Assembly: GCF_000194155.1 (NCBI RefSeq)
Contig: NZ_GL877878.1
Location: 2,730,783-2,794,782, forward strand
Origin: Saccharopolyspora spinosa NRRL 18395
Lineage (GTDB): Bacteria; Actinomycetota; Actinomycetes; Mycobacteriales; Pseudonocardiaceae
Length of the DNA: 64,000 nucleotides
Direction of reading: 5' to 3'
Shown here: piece by piece, positions 37,310-46,236 of the stretch
Layout: each line of letters starts with the position of its first letter
Numbering within the stretch: position 1 is the first letter of the stretch
The notes under the pieces: generated by a model
The model's database searches: none
What the model was told of the DNA's origin: nothing
Seen by the model: only the letters and a program-made list of their open reading frames with translations
Position numbers and translations under genes: made by a program

Positions 37310-37510
37310 ACACTGGACTCCCCCCCCCCCATGAGGAGCCTGCGGTCGGGGCTGATGACCTCGACCCGCTACCCGAATGCCATGCCCCAGGCGGCAATAC
37401 GCACATCCACGCGTTCGCCGTACTCCTGGAGAACCGCGAACAGACTGGACGCCGCATCAGCAACCAGATCTTCTGCGACCACAGCGAACTGTTCGGCGCT
37501 GCGCATCGGA
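37310..37510 (-). pseudogene. Remnant of a short actinobacterial protein, stop-interrupted
   Basis: The minus strand reads MRSAEQFAVVAEDLVADAAS and VRIAAWGMAFG, then a TAG, and continues in the same frame with RVEVISPDRRLLMGGG up to a run of ten C (plus strand 37321-37330). The in-frame stop and homopolymer suggest a decayed gene, possibly the usual partner of the DUF397 gene to its right. Confidence 0.4.
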
Positions 37511-37589
37511 GTTTTTCCCGATGGATCAACGACGAACGTGTCGGGTGGATGCCCCGAAGACACCTGACCCACCCCGACTAGCCGCGAAG

Positions 37590-37817
37590 ATGATCGAGCA
37601 GGGCGCGTTACGTCCTGGGAACTGGCGCAAGAGCAGCTACTCCGGTGGTGGCGGCGTCGGCGGCGGCAACTGCGTCGAGGTCGCGTGGACAAGGGACGGC
37701 TGGCTCGCTATCCGCGACGGCAAGGCTCCCAAAGCCGGTGTTCTGCTCTTCACGCGCGTCCAGGCCGACTCCTTGATGCAAGGCCTCAAGAACAACAAGT
37801 TCGGTCAGTCCAGTTGA
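37590..37817 (+). CDS. DUF397 protein
   Basis: 75 residues from ATG 37590. It has the DUF397 core NWRKSSYSGG, NCVEVAWTRDGWLAIRDGK and VLLFTRVQADSLMQGLK. In actinobacteria these small proteins usually sit beside XRE-type regulators and act in bald/whi-like signalling. No XRE gene is next to it here. Intact frame, normal length. Confidence 0.85.
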   Translation: MIEQGALRPGNWRKSSYSGGGGVGGGNCVEVAWTRDGWLAIRDGKAPKAGVLLFTRVQADSLMQGLKNNKFGQSS

Positions 37818-37930
37818 CTGTGCACTGGGAGTGTCGGCGGCCAGACCACGGCCGAGGAAGTGGAATTCGAGTCAGTTCTGAAGTCCTCTCATCCGAGCTG
37901 TCGACCGGCCGCGATGTGGGGTGGATGTGG

Positions 37931-37979
37931 AGCGAACGGACCGTTCGCTCCGCAGAACGAGGCGAACAGTCCGTTCGCT
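37931..37979. repeat. Two tandem palindromes, operator-like
   Basis: AGCGAACGGACCGTTCGCT (37931-37949) is a perfect palindrome around a central base. GCGAACAGTCCGTTCGC (37962-37978) is a near copy. Centres are about 30 bases apart, close to three helical turns. They lie between the DUF397 gene and the dead acyl-CoA dehydrogenase. A regulator site or an intergenic repeat are both possible. Confidence 0.6.
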
Positions 37980-38006
37980 TCACCGGACGAACCACGTCGG
38001 CAGCGG

Positions 38007-38322
38007 TCACCCCGATTTGGGGATATTCCTGAAGGATACGTCCTCGAACGGTTCGGGTTCCCTGCGCAGACCGAGGATCCGCTCGCCGATGACGTTGCGC
38101 TGGATCTGGTCCGCGCTCCCGCCGATGGAGTTGCAGTAGCCGTTCATCGCGGCGAAGTTGGCATCGTAACCGTCGGGGTGATCCGCTCCTTCCAGCATCG
38201 CCTCCGCCCGACGATCGCCGTCTGCACCCCGCCGGTCTCGTGCAGCAGCCGCGACATCAGCAGCTTCCCCAGCGACGCCAGCGAAGACGAGGGGCCCTGC
38301 TTGAGCTCCACCTGCACGCGCT
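38007..38322 (-). pseudogene. Acyl-CoA dehydrogenase, C-terminal remnant
   Basis: Minus-strand reading gives LGKLLMSRLLHETGGVQTAI in one frame, then AEAMLEGADHPDGYDANFAA, NGYCNSIGGSADQIQRNVIG and ERILGLRREPEPF in another. This is the C-terminal helical domain of an acyl-CoA dehydrogenase with one frameshift near 38215. Upstream it joins directly to a CoA-transferase N-terminus, so a deletion removed most of both genes. Confidence 0.8.
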
Positions 38323-38731
38323 GGTAGGGGCCTGTGAGTCCGAAATCGGTGATGGACACGATCACCAGGATCTACCCGACGGCGGATCTCGGTGAAGTCC
38401 AGCGTCCGCACCGTAGTCACCCAGGTGTCCGAAGTGGACATAAGTCCTACCAGTCGGCGCACCAGGCCGGCGTGCCCGGCCGGATCGTCGAGGTCGAGCG
38501 TTACGCCGAACTTCCCGGCGTTGTAGGTGGCCTCCCGGAGGCTGATACCGCCATACCGGCCAGGCCGTCCCGGGTACCGGTACCGGCCCTCGCCCGGGGT
38601 TCCACCCGGGCCACTTCGGCACCGAGGCCGGCCAGGTGCCGCCCGCACATCCCGGCCCGACCGTCGGTCGTGTCGACCACGCGCAGGCCCCGCAGCGGAG
38701 CGGGCGGATCGTCGTCGCGGCAGTGGCTCAT
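38323..38731 (-). pseudogene. CaiB/BaiF family CoA-transferase, N-terminal remnant
   Basis: From ATG 38731 the sequence reads PLRGLRVVDTTDGRAGMCGR and HLAGLGAEVARVEP. After frameshifts come ATYNAGKFGVTLDLDDPAG, FTEIRRR and VSITDFGLTGPYQ, a type III CoA-transferase N-terminus. It is then cut and fused to the acyl-CoA dehydrogenase remnant at about 38320. At least two frameshifts. Non-functional. Confidence 0.75.
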
Positions 38732-38775
38732 TCGCAACCTCCCCCGGTTCCGCACTGAGTCCGACGCGCCGCACG

Positions 38776-39408
38776 CTATTTCCGACGGTTCCCGTCCGTA
38801 ATAGCCCGAGCGCGCACACCTGCGAGGACGGTGTCGACGAGCTCGGTCACGTAGTCCACAGACCCGGCCCGGACCTGGCCCCGCAGGTGGCGCGGGGTGG
38901 CGCGGACGTGGTTGGACACCGCGCCGGCGATCAGGTCCGCGATCAGCGCCACCGAAGCGCCGGCCGGCAGTTCGCCGCGCTCGATGCCGCGGCGGACGAT
39001 CGCACGGGTCGCCCTGATGTGCTCGGGGTACGGGTCGTCTGCCAACGACTCCGCCAGCTCGGGCGAGAACTGCGCGTCCACGCCGAGCCGTGAGGTCAGC
39101 GCGCCTTCGTCGGCGCCGAGGTACTCCAGCCAGCCGTGGGCGAACTCGACCAGGTCCGCGCGCAGCTCGCCGGTGTCGATCTCCGCGATGAACCGGGTGC
39201 GCTCCCGAACGGCGGCGACCAGCAGCGCGGCCTTGTTCGGCCACCGCAGGTAGAGCGAGCCCTTCCCGATCCCGGAGCGCCGGGCGACCTCGTCAAGCGA
39301 GAAACCGCTCCAGCCGCGCTCGGCGTACACAGCCCGCGCCGCCGCCAGGGCGCGCGTGTCCACCGCTGGGTCCCGGGGCCGCCCGGCGCGCTGTGCCTTC
39401 GCCACCAC
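38776..39408 (-). CDS. TetR family transcriptional regulator
   Basis: 210 residues from GTG 39408 with AGGATGGG upstream. The helix-turn-helix reads AVYAERGWSGFSLDEVARRS followed by GIGKGSLYLRWPNKAALLVA. The C-terminal ligand domain ends LVDTVLAGVRARAITDGNR. Its neighbours are dead CoA-transferase and acyl-CoA dehydrogenase genes on one side and a dead PobA on the other. It may have controlled that lost catabolic set. Frame intact. Confidence 0.9.
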   Translation of the reverse strand: MVAKAQRAGRPRDPAVDTRALAAARAVYAERGWSGFSLDEVARRSGIGKGSLYLRWPNKAALLVAAVRERTRFIAEIDTGELRADLVEFAHGWLEYLGADEGALTSRLGVDAQFSPELAESLADDPYPEHIRATRAIVRRGIERGELPAGASVALIADLIAGAVSNHVRATPRHLRGQVRAGSVDYVTELVDTVLAGVRARAITDGNRRK

Positions 39409-39569
39409 CCCATCCTGGCGGGTGGCGATTTCAATGGAAATCGGCACGCCGACTTCCATTGAAATCGCGAATCCGGGCAGCCGGGTTCCGACCAGCGGAA
39501 GCACCCGAACCCACTTGCACCATCCGGGAACCGGCAGCGAAGCGGTGCTAGCGGCGAAAAGGAGCTGCC

Positions 39570-40291
39570 TTGTGCACCCAGGTCGCGATCGTCGGCGGCG
39601 GCCCCCGCCAGGCTGCCGCTCTCCCACCTGCCGCACCAGCAGGGGATCGACTCCGTCGTGCTGGAACGGCGCAGCCAGGAGCACGTCCAGCGCCACGTGC
39701 GCGCCGGGGCGCTGGAACAGGGCACCGTGGACCTGCTCCGCGACGCGCTCGTCGGTGACCGGATGCTGCGCGAGGGCTAGGTGCACGGCGGCGCGCACCT
39801 GCAGTTCGACGAGGCGCGCCGGAACATCCCGGTCCCGGAACTCACCGGCCGCGCGATCACACCGCGTACGGCCAGCAGGAGTGGTGAAGGACCTCGGCGA
39901 TTTCCGCCAGCGCGACGGCGGCCAGGTGCTGTTCGCGCGGCTGCCGCAATGCCATCCCGACTGACGCGCGCACCACCTACGAGCGCACCGACCGGCACCA
40001 AGGGCCACAACCTCGCGGTGTCCGATGTGGATAGTCTGACCGCCGTGATCGCCGGCCACTACCGGACCGGCAGCACCACCGGCCTGGACGAATACTCCGT
40101 GGCCTGCCCGCGGCGGGTCTGGCGGGTCCAGCAGTTCTCCTGGTGGATGCCGTCGATGATGCACCGCTTCGGTGGCCCGGACGCGTCCTTCGACCGCCAC
40201 CCTGCAACGCTCCCAGTTCGACTATCTCCGCACCTCCACCGCGGCAACCACCACCTTCGCCGAGAACTACGTCGGCTTCCCGCTGCACTGA
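39570..40291 (+). pseudogene. pobA: 4-hydroxybenzoate 3-monooxygenase (PobA), decayed
   Basis: The TTG at 39570 begins CTQVAIVGGGP, the FAD-binding glycine motif. Further frames give HQQGIDSVVLERRSQEHVQR-like text (here shifted), VRAGALEQGTVDLL and a TAG. Then come VHGGAHLQFDEARRNIPVPE and, near the end, YRTGSTTGLDEYS, WRVQQFSWWM and AENYVGFPLH. Several frameshifts and a large internal deletion separate the blocks. The enzyme formed protocatechuate from 4-hydroxybenzoate. It is certainly non-functional now. Confidence 0.8.
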
Positions 40292-40347
40292 ACCGGCCGG
40301 TGGAAAATCTGTTTCGCGGCGGGGGCGCCGGCGGAATAATTGGTGCA

Positions 40348-41046
40348 ATGGAGTTCAGGAACTTCGACGCGCGGGGTTATCGCACCGTTGACGTGCGCAC
40401 CGGGTACGGCGAGTGGGTCGCCAACTACGAGCAGACCGTCGAGGACGTCATGGACCTCGCGCTGCTGGACCGGCTCCAGGAGCCGTCGTGGGCAGCCGTC
40501 ACCCGGGCCGCCGACCTCGGCTGCGGGACTGGCCGGACCGGGCAGTGGTTGCGAGGCAAGGGAGTTCCGGCGATCGACGGGGTGGACCTCACCCCGGAGA
40601 TGCTCGCCGTAGCGCAGCGCCGCGGCGCCCACGACCGGCTGGTGGAGGCCGACGTCGCGGCCACCGGCCTGGCGGACTCGGCCTACGACCTGGTGATCTC
40701 CTCGCTGATCGACGAGCACCTCGACGACCTGAACCGGCTGTACCGGGAGGCGTGGCGGCTGGCCGCGCCGAAGGCCGCGTTCGTCCTGGTGACGTTCCAC
40801 CCGCACTTCATCATGACCTCGGGCATGCCCACCCACTACACCAACAGCGCCGGCGAATCGGTGGCCATCACCACCAACGTGCACCTCGTCAGCGACCACG
40901 TCGCGGCGGCGCTGGCGGCGGGCTGGCGACTGGCGGAGCTGCACGAGGGGGTGATCGGCGACGCGTGGGTCGCGGTGAAGCCGAAGTGGGAGCGCTTCCG
41001 CAACCACCCGATCTCCGCCGCCTACGTCTGGCGCAAGGACGGCTGA
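40348..41046 (+). CDS. Class I SAM-dependent methyltransferase
   Basis: 232 residues from ATG 40348. Motif I is AADLGCGTGRTGQWLRGKG, motif II IDGVDLTPEMLAVAQRR, and the post-I acidic motif and motif IV read VEADVAATGLADSAYDLVIS. The C-terminal half (HPHFIMTSGMPTHYTN) probably forms the substrate cap. Substrate unknown; ubiquinone/menaquinone-like or small-molecule methyltransferases look similar. The frame extends left to 39781, but that part is the dead pobA. Intact. Confidence 0.85.
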   Translation: MEFRNFDARGYRTVDVRTGYGEWVANYEQTVEDVMDLALLDRLQEPSWAAVTRAADLGCGTGRTGQWLRGKGVPAIDGVDLTPEMLAVAQRRGAHDRLVEADVAATGLADSAYDLVISSLIDEHLDDLNRLYREAWRLAAPKAAFVLVTFHPHFIMTSGMPTHYTNSAGESVAITTNVHLVSDHVAAALAAGWRLAELHEGVIGDAWVAVKPKWERFRNHPISAAYVWRKDG

Positions 41047-41172
41047 TCCTTCCGTGGCTGGTGAGTGCGTTTGGGCGCTAGGACACCGAAAAACATTCAC
41101 CGGCTCCTTGGTCCCGAACTGAGCCCGGACGTTCGCCCTTGCCTCTCGGCACCCGGTCGACGAGTGTGGTGA

Positions 41173-41523
41173 TCACGAGTCGGGTGAACGCGGAACAGCT
41201 CGCGAACGTCGTCGGCGCGGGGACCCTGGTGGTCGGTGCCGGCTGACCGCCGCCCCGCGGCCGGTCGCGAAGGCGCTCGGATACGGCGAGCACGCAGATT
41301 TCGCCCACGCCACCGGAATCATCGACCTGGCGATCTGGCGATCACCCCTGGCCTGCTGCGCGGCCGCCCGCGCTGGCCGTGGATGGCCGGGCGGGCGGCG
41401 CTCAACCTGGTGATTGCCAACCACTACCGGACCCAGCGCTCCCCGGCGGGCGTGATCGGAATGGCCGTGCTCACGATCGTCGACGGCGGGCTGGCCGCAG
41501 TCATGAAGGCCCGCCGGCAATGA
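41173..41523 (+). pseudogene. Small hypothetical membrane protein, frameshifted
   Basis: Three frame pieces join to one protein of about 115 residues: VNAEQLANVVGAGTLVVGAG, then RPVAKALGYGEHADFAHATG with IIDLAI, then PGLLRGRPRWPWMAGRAALN and LVIANHYR with a TIVDGGLAAVMKARRQ end. At least two frameshifts. Family unnamed to me. Confidence 0.55.
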
Positions 41524-41577
41524 CCCGGTTCGGCGACACCGGGAATGTCTGACCGACCGCCTCCGTTGGCCAGTGAC

Positions 41578-42399
41578 ATGACCGCAACCCTCGGCAGGCT
41601 CGGCATCTGGCGGATTTCCACGGCACTCGACCCCGAACTGGCGATCGAGGTCGAGAAGCTCGGATTCGGCACGATCTGGATTGGCGGCTCGCCACCAGCG
41701 GACTTGGCGCTGGCGGAACGGCTGCTGGACGCCACCGACTCGATCACGGTCGCCACCGGGATCGTGAACATCTGGAATTCCGCCCCGCAGGCCGTCGCCG
41801 CGTCGTACCACCGGATCGCCGCGAAGCACCCGGACCGTTTCGTCCTCGGCGTCGGCGCCGGGCACCGCGAGATGACGGACACCTACACCAAGCCGTACCA
41901 GGCGCTGGTCGACTACCTCGACCACCTGGACGCCGCCGGGGTACCGAAGACCGACCGGGTGCTCGCCGCGCTCGGCCCGAAGGTGCTCAAGCTCGCAGGT
42001 GACCGGGCTGCGGGAGCGCACCCGTACCTGACGGTTCCCGCGCACACGAGGCAGGCCAGGGAGATCCTGGGCGACGCACCGGTGCTCGCCCCGGAGCAGA
42101 AGGTCGTGGTCGACACCGACCGGGACCGGGCCCGCGCCACCGGTCGCGCCTCGGTGGGCATGTACCTGAACCTGAGAAACTACACCCGCAACCTGCGCCG
42201 CTTCGACTTCACCGACGACGACATCGCGCCACCCGGCAGCGACCGCCTGATCGACGCCGTCGCTCTGCACGGCACCGCGGCCAAGATCGCCGAAGGCATC
42301 AACGCGCACCTGGATGCGGGCGCGAACCACGTGAGCATCCAAGCCCTCGGCGACGACCCGCTGCCGTCCTACCGCGCACTCGCCGAAGCGCTCCGCTGA
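41578..42399 (+). CDS. LLM-class F420-dependent oxidoreductase, second copy
   Basis: 273 residues from ATG 41578 (a start at 41545 would add 11). Signature segments are LAIEVEKLGFGTIWIGGSPP, TGIVNIWNSAPQAVAASYHR, RFVLGVGAGHREMT and GADHVSIQALGDDPL-like text near the end. It belongs to the TIGR03620-like MSMEG_4141 subgroup by look. It is less than 35% like the copy at 33.8 kb by eye. Substrate unknown. Flanked by pseudogenes but intact itself. Confidence 0.87.
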   Translation: MTATLGRLGIWRISTALDPELAIEVEKLGFGTIWIGGSPPADLALAERLLDATDSITVATGIVNIWNSAPQAVAASYHRIAAKHPDRFVLGVGAGHREMTDTYTKPYQALVDYLDHLDAAGVPKTDRVLAALGPKVLKLAGDRAAGAHPYLTVPAHTRQAREILGDAPVLAPEQKVVVDTDRDRARATGRASVGMYLNLRNYTRNLRRFDFTDDDIAPPGSDRLIDAVALHGTAAKIAEGINAHLDAGANHVSIQALGDDPLPSYRALAEALR

Positions 42400-42506
42400 C
42401 ACCCGGGCTCAAATCCTGGACGCATCGGGGTTTCTCCCCGATACGCGGGCGAAGGGACAGCCGGAGGATTCTCCCGTCCTGAGTAGAACGATCGAGGGAG
42501 TCTTGC

Positions 42507-43294
42507 GTGAGGACGTCCTGGTCGAGGTCGCCGTGGACGTTCTTTGCGCTGGTCTTCGTCCTCGGCGCCCCGTTCACTCTCCTCGGCGAGCTCTCCGACG
42601 TGCGGTTTCCGGCGAACATGCCGTTGAGCGCCCTGCAGTTCGTCGTCCCGCTGGTAGCGGCGGTGATCCTCGTCCACCTCAACGACGGCAGCGGCGGGGT
42701 GCGCAGGCTGCTCCGAAGCGCCTTCGACGCTTAGAGGATCAAGCGGGCGTGGTACGCGCCGATCCTGCTCATCATGCCCGTGGTCACGTTGGTGTCGTAC
42801 TGGCTGATGCGCATCGCCGGGGAGCCGCTCCCCGAACCGCACATCTCGTTGTCGGCGGCGGTGCTGGTCTACTTCGCGCTCTACTTCGTCGCGGGCGTCG
42901 CCGAAGAAGTGGGCTGTACCGGCTACGCCACCGGCCCGGCGCAGCAGCGGTGGGGCGCTCGGGGGGCAGCGTGATCATCGGAACCGTGTGGGCGGCGTGG
43001 CACTTCCTGCCGTACCTCCAGCTGCACGAACCGAGTTGGGCGCTCGGGCAGTGCGCTTTCACGATCGTCGCCAGGGTGATCATCGTTTGGCTCCACAACA
43101 ACACGGGGAACAGCGTGTTCGCGGCGGTCCTTTTCCACGCCACGATGAACGTGACCTACTCGGTGTCGACCGACGGCTGGTCCCACAACCCTGCAGTCAC
43201 CAGCCTGGTCATGCTGATCGTGGCGACTGCGGCCATTGTCATGTGGGGACCGAAAACCCTTTCCCACTACAGGTTCTCACGGGCAGTCCGGTGA
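42507..43294 (+). pseudogene. CPBP (CAAX-type) intramembrane protease, broken
   Basis: The first frame (FFALVFVLGAPFTLLGELSD) ends at an in-frame TAG at 42732. The reading continues without shift (RIKRAWYAPILLIMPVVTLV) to AGVAEEVGCTGYATGPAQQR, the EExxxG metal-binding motif. It then shifts frame near 42957 into GTVWAAWHFLPYLQ (FxxxH) and VLFHATMNVTYS (HxxxN). All catalytic motifs are recognisable, but two separate lesions disrupt the gene. A sequencing error at one of them could not restore the other. Confidence 0.8.
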
Positions 43295-43299
43295 CACGG

Positions 43300-43400
43300 C
43301 AGCAACGCAGCCACCCCGTCGAGCACGCGCTGCAGGCCGAACTCGAACCACTTATCCAGCTGGGCCGGGTCGACGGCATCTGCGGTCCTGCGGCACCGCC
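43300..43400 (-). pseudogene. TetR-type regulator, C-terminal scrap
   Basis: The minus strand encodes DPAQLDKWFEFGLQRVLDGV followed by AALLP, a typical last helix of TetR-family ligand domains. Nothing of the DNA-binding domain is present. Confidence 0.45.
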
Positions 43401-43562
43401 TCGCACGCGCCGACGCCGATGCGCAACCGGCGTACCTGGAAGCGAGCACGCCGCGAAACCAAGCCCTCTACTAACGATACGGCTTCAAGCCGCTGGACGA
43501 TCCGACGGCGCTCCCGAAAGGCGGTCCCACCTGCAACCGCATTTGGCGCGAACCACGAGTTG
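43381..43562 (+). pseudogene. GNAT acetyltransferase, C-terminal remnant
   Basis: One frame reads AYLEASTPRNQALY, a TAA, then RYGFKPLDDPTALPKGGPTC and RIWREPR. This is the final strand-helix of a GNAT fold with its usual RYGF motif, interrupted by a stop. The acetyl-CoA-binding P loop is missing. Confidence 0.65.
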
Positions 43563-43588
43563 TCGATGGTGCGCCCTAGCTTGGCGGC

Positions 43589-43996
43589 ATGTTCGACGTA
43601 GCGACGTTGACCGGATTCCTCGCCGCAGCAGCGACAATCGTGCTGCTGCCTGGGCTGGTTAGGCGCTGGTGCTGGCCGGGGTCGCCAACGGCCGTCGGCG
43701 AGCAGGCGCGGTCACCACATTGGGCTGAACGCCGCGACACTGCTGCACGCGACAGCCGCGGCAGCGGGACTGTCCGCAGTGCTGACGACTTCTGCGGCCG
43801 CGTTCACGGCGATGAAGATCGAGCGGTTTGCCTGGTGTGGCTGTCGGTGCTGTAGGACTGCGCCTGGAGCATCACGGCCGGAGCGATGTCGAAAAGGCTC
43901 GCGAGCAACGCCAGGTTCGCCCAGTGGCGCCAACGGATCACGGCGACCGACCTCAGCGGTCTCGGAATCCGCCTGGCCGTGACCGAACAACGCTGA
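43589..43996 (+). pseudogene. LysE-type amino acid exporter, decayed
   Basis: It begins MFDVATLTGFLAAAATIVLL with PG, a LysE/RhtB start. The frame shifts at about 43665 into LVLAGVANGRRAGAVTTLGL-like text, then TAMKI and VYLVWL-like segments, and ends VTEQR at 43996. Two or more frameshifts, and the middle is shortened. Confidence 0.65.
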
Positions 43997-44001
43997 CCGC
44001 G

Positions 44002-45270
44002 TCAACGGTCGGTCGGCTCGACCTCATGCAGCCTGCGCCGCAGATGCGCGCGTTCGGGTTCGGTACCGGCCAGTTCGAGCGCCTCCCGGTACGCCGCTGC
44101 GGCCTCGGCGAACCGGCCGAGCCGTTGCATCAGGTCGGCCCGCGCCATCGGGTAGGGGTGGTAGGCGCGCAGCTGCGGCTCGTTGGACAACTCGTCGAGC
44201 AGTGCCAGGCCCGCTTCCGGGCCATCGCGCAACGCCACTGCCGCCGCCCGATTCAACGCGACGATCGGTGAAGGCGTGAGCGCGAACAGCACGTCGTAGA
44301 GCGCCACGATCTGCGGCCAGTCGGTGGTGGCGACATCCGCTGCCTCGTCGTGCAGGGCGGCGATCGCGGCCTGCACGCCGTACGCGCCAGGTGCGCCGCC
44401 GACTAGCGCGACGGGCACCAGGCAACGGCCCTCCTCGATCATCGTGCGATCCCAACGGCCCCGGTCCTGCTCATCGAGGAGCACCAGCTCGCCGTCGGGC
44501 CCGGTCCGGGCGTCCCGCCGGGCGTGGATCAGCAGCATCAGCGCGAGCAACCCGGCCACCTCTCGCTCGGGTGGCAGCAGCCGACGCAATATCCGGGCCA
44601 GCCGAATCGCTTCCTCGGCCAGATCGAGCCGCTGCAACTGCGGGCCCGAGCTGGCCTCATACCCCTCGGTGAAGATCGAGTACAGCACCTGGAGGACGCC
44701 CGGCAGCCGCTCCGGCAACTCGTCGGCACCGGGCACCCGGAACGGGATCCTGGCCTCACGGATTTTCTTCTTCGCCCGCACGATCCGCTTGGCCATCGTC
44801 TCCGCGGGAACGAGGAAGGCCCGCGCGACCTCTGCCGTCGTCAACCCCGCGAGGCACCGCAGGGTCAAAGCACCGTGGTCCTCGGCCGCAAGCGCCGGGT
44901 GGGCGCAGGTGAAGAACAGCTGCAGCCGCTCGTCCGGCAGGTCACCGCCCACGTCCGCCCCGGCGACGCGTTCCGCTCGCTCCGCCTCCACCTGCAGGAT
45001 GGCCAACCGCGCGGCGAACGCCTGGTCGCGCCGCAGCCGATCGACCGCTTTGCGCCGCGCGGTGGTCATCAGCCAGGCACCGGGCTTGGGCGGAACGCCG
45101 TGCACCGGCCAGTTGGCCAGCGCCGCCTCGATGGCCTCGGACGTGACCTCTTCGGCCAAGTCGAGATCTCCGAAGCGGCGGACGAGGGCCGCCAGCAGCA
45201 GACCGCGTTCCTCGCGGAACACCGCCTCCACCACCGGCATGGCGGCGCTGGCGGCCCGTTCGTCCCGCAC
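44002..45270 (-). CDS. ECF sigma factor with C-terminal TPR-like extension (ECF42 type)
   Basis: GTG 45270 lies one base after the DGPF gene stop and gives 422 residues. Region 2 (VFREERGLLLAALVRRFGDL and DLAEEVTSEAIEAAL) and region 4 (GLTTAEVARAFLVPAETMAK followed by RIVRAKKKI) are complete. They are followed by the long helical extension (LYDVLFALTPSPIVALNRAA, RADLMQRLGRFAEAAAAYRE) that marks the ECF41/42-like large sigma factors. ECF42 sigmas are always paired with DGPF/YCII proteins, as here. No anti-sigma gene is present, and the extension is thought to regulate activity itself. Confidence 0.9.
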   Translation of the reverse strand: MRDERAASAAMPVVEAVFREERGLLLAALVRRFGDLDLAEEVTSEAIEAALANWPVHGVPPKPGAWLMTTARRKAVDRLRRDQAFAARLAILQVEAERAERVAGADVGGDLPDERLQLFFTCAHPALAAEDHGALTLRCLAGLTTAEVARAFLVPAETMAKRIVRAKKKIREARIPFRVPGADELPERLPGVLQVLYSIFTEGYEASSGPQLQRLDLAEEAIRLARILRRLLPPEREVAGLLALMLLIHARRDARTGPDGELVLLDEQDRGRWDRTMIEEGRCLVPVALVGGAPGAYGVQAAIAALHDEAADVATTDWPQIVALYDVLFALTPSPIVALNRAAAVALRDGPEAGLALLDELSNEPQLRAYHPYPMARADLMQRLGRFAEAAAAYREALELAGTEPERAHLRRRLHEVEPTDR

Positions 45271-45271
45271 G

Positions 45272-45622
45272 TCAGGCCCCGAAGTCGGCGACCGGCCGCA
45301 CCACGACGGACCCGTCACCCCGCGCGCCGGGGCAACGCGCGGCCCAGTCCAGCGCCGCGTCGAGGTTGGGCACGTCGATGACGTAGAAACCGCCGAGGAT
45401 CTCGCGGGTCTCGGCGAACGGCCCGTCCGTCACGGTCCGCCGACCGTCCTCGTCGACCCGCACGGCCGTGGCGGTGACCAGGTCCGCCAGCGATTCGCTG
45501 GCGACCAGGATGCCCGCCTCCTGCACCTCCTTGTCGTAGGCCATCCAGTCCTCGACGTTGCACTCGGCGGCCCCGCCGCTCTCGCCAACCGCACCGGCGT
45601 TGATCAGCAGCATGTACTTCAT
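45272..45622 (-). CDS. YCII/DGPF domain protein
   Basis: 116 residues from ATG 45622. It starts MKYMLLINAG and has the name-giving motif in RRTVTDGPFAETREILGGFY, ending ALDWAARCPGA. The fold is a small ferredoxin-like dimer. Enzymatic function is unproven. The gene forms a tight operon with the ECF42-type sigma gene downstream. Intact. Confidence 0.92.
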   Translation of the reverse strand: MKYMLLINAGAVGESGGAAECNVEDWMAYDKEVQEAGILVASESLADLVTATAVRVDEDGRRTVTDGPFAETREILGGFYVIDVPNLDAALDWAARCPGARGDGSVVVRPVADFGA

Positions 45623-45779
45623 GGTCCGACTCCCTCGGCGTCCGTTTTAAAGTGCGGCAGCGTCGCCGCACGACACAACCACGAACGGGGAACGCCCGTA
45701 TGGACACCCGGGACAAAAATTCTTCCCCGCCCCTGCACGCGGCGGACCGGCACGGCCCTGACCAGGAACAATGCGAGTT

Positions 45780-46175
45780 CTTCATTGCGGGCGCGCCTCG
45801 GGATCGCTCCGCCAAGTGCTCGGTCGGGGTGTCGAGGACGGCCAGGAAGGCCTTCGCCGCGGGTGTCAGGCCGACATCGTTCCAGACCAGGTGCTCGACG
45901 CGGGCCGACGCGTCGGACACGGGGATGGTGCGCGCGCCGGCGAGTTGGGGGACGTAGGTGGACGGACGCAGCGCGATGCCCAGGCCCTGCCGGATGAGCT
46001 TCGCCGTGAGATCGGGGGCCTGCACTTCGAAGGCGACATCGCGGTCGAGGCCCGCCGCCGAGACCGCCAGGTCGGATTGGGCACGGCTGGCGGTTCCCGC
46101 CGTGAAGTCCACGAACACCTCGGATGAAAGCCGGTGGAGGTCGACCTCCGGTTGCTCGGTCAAACCATCGTGCAT
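45780..46175 (-). pseudogene. LysR-type regulator, C-terminal remnant
   Basis: The minus-strand frame reads VQAPDLTAKLIRQGLGIALR, PSTYVPQLAGARTIPVSD and VWNDVGLTPAAKAFLAVLDT, the end of a LysR effector domain. The DNA-binding half is absent and the original stop is lost. The neighbouring dead hydrolase may have been its target. Confidence 0.7.
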
Positions 46176-46236
46176 CGAGATAGATCAGCTGAAAACATGT
46201 ATTGGACTCATTGATCTAGGTTGCCCATTGGCCGGC

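Noticed and set aside
37321..37330. Poly-C run as an origin or phase-variation tract
   Set aside because: It lies in a stop-containing remnant, not in an intact gene or promoter.
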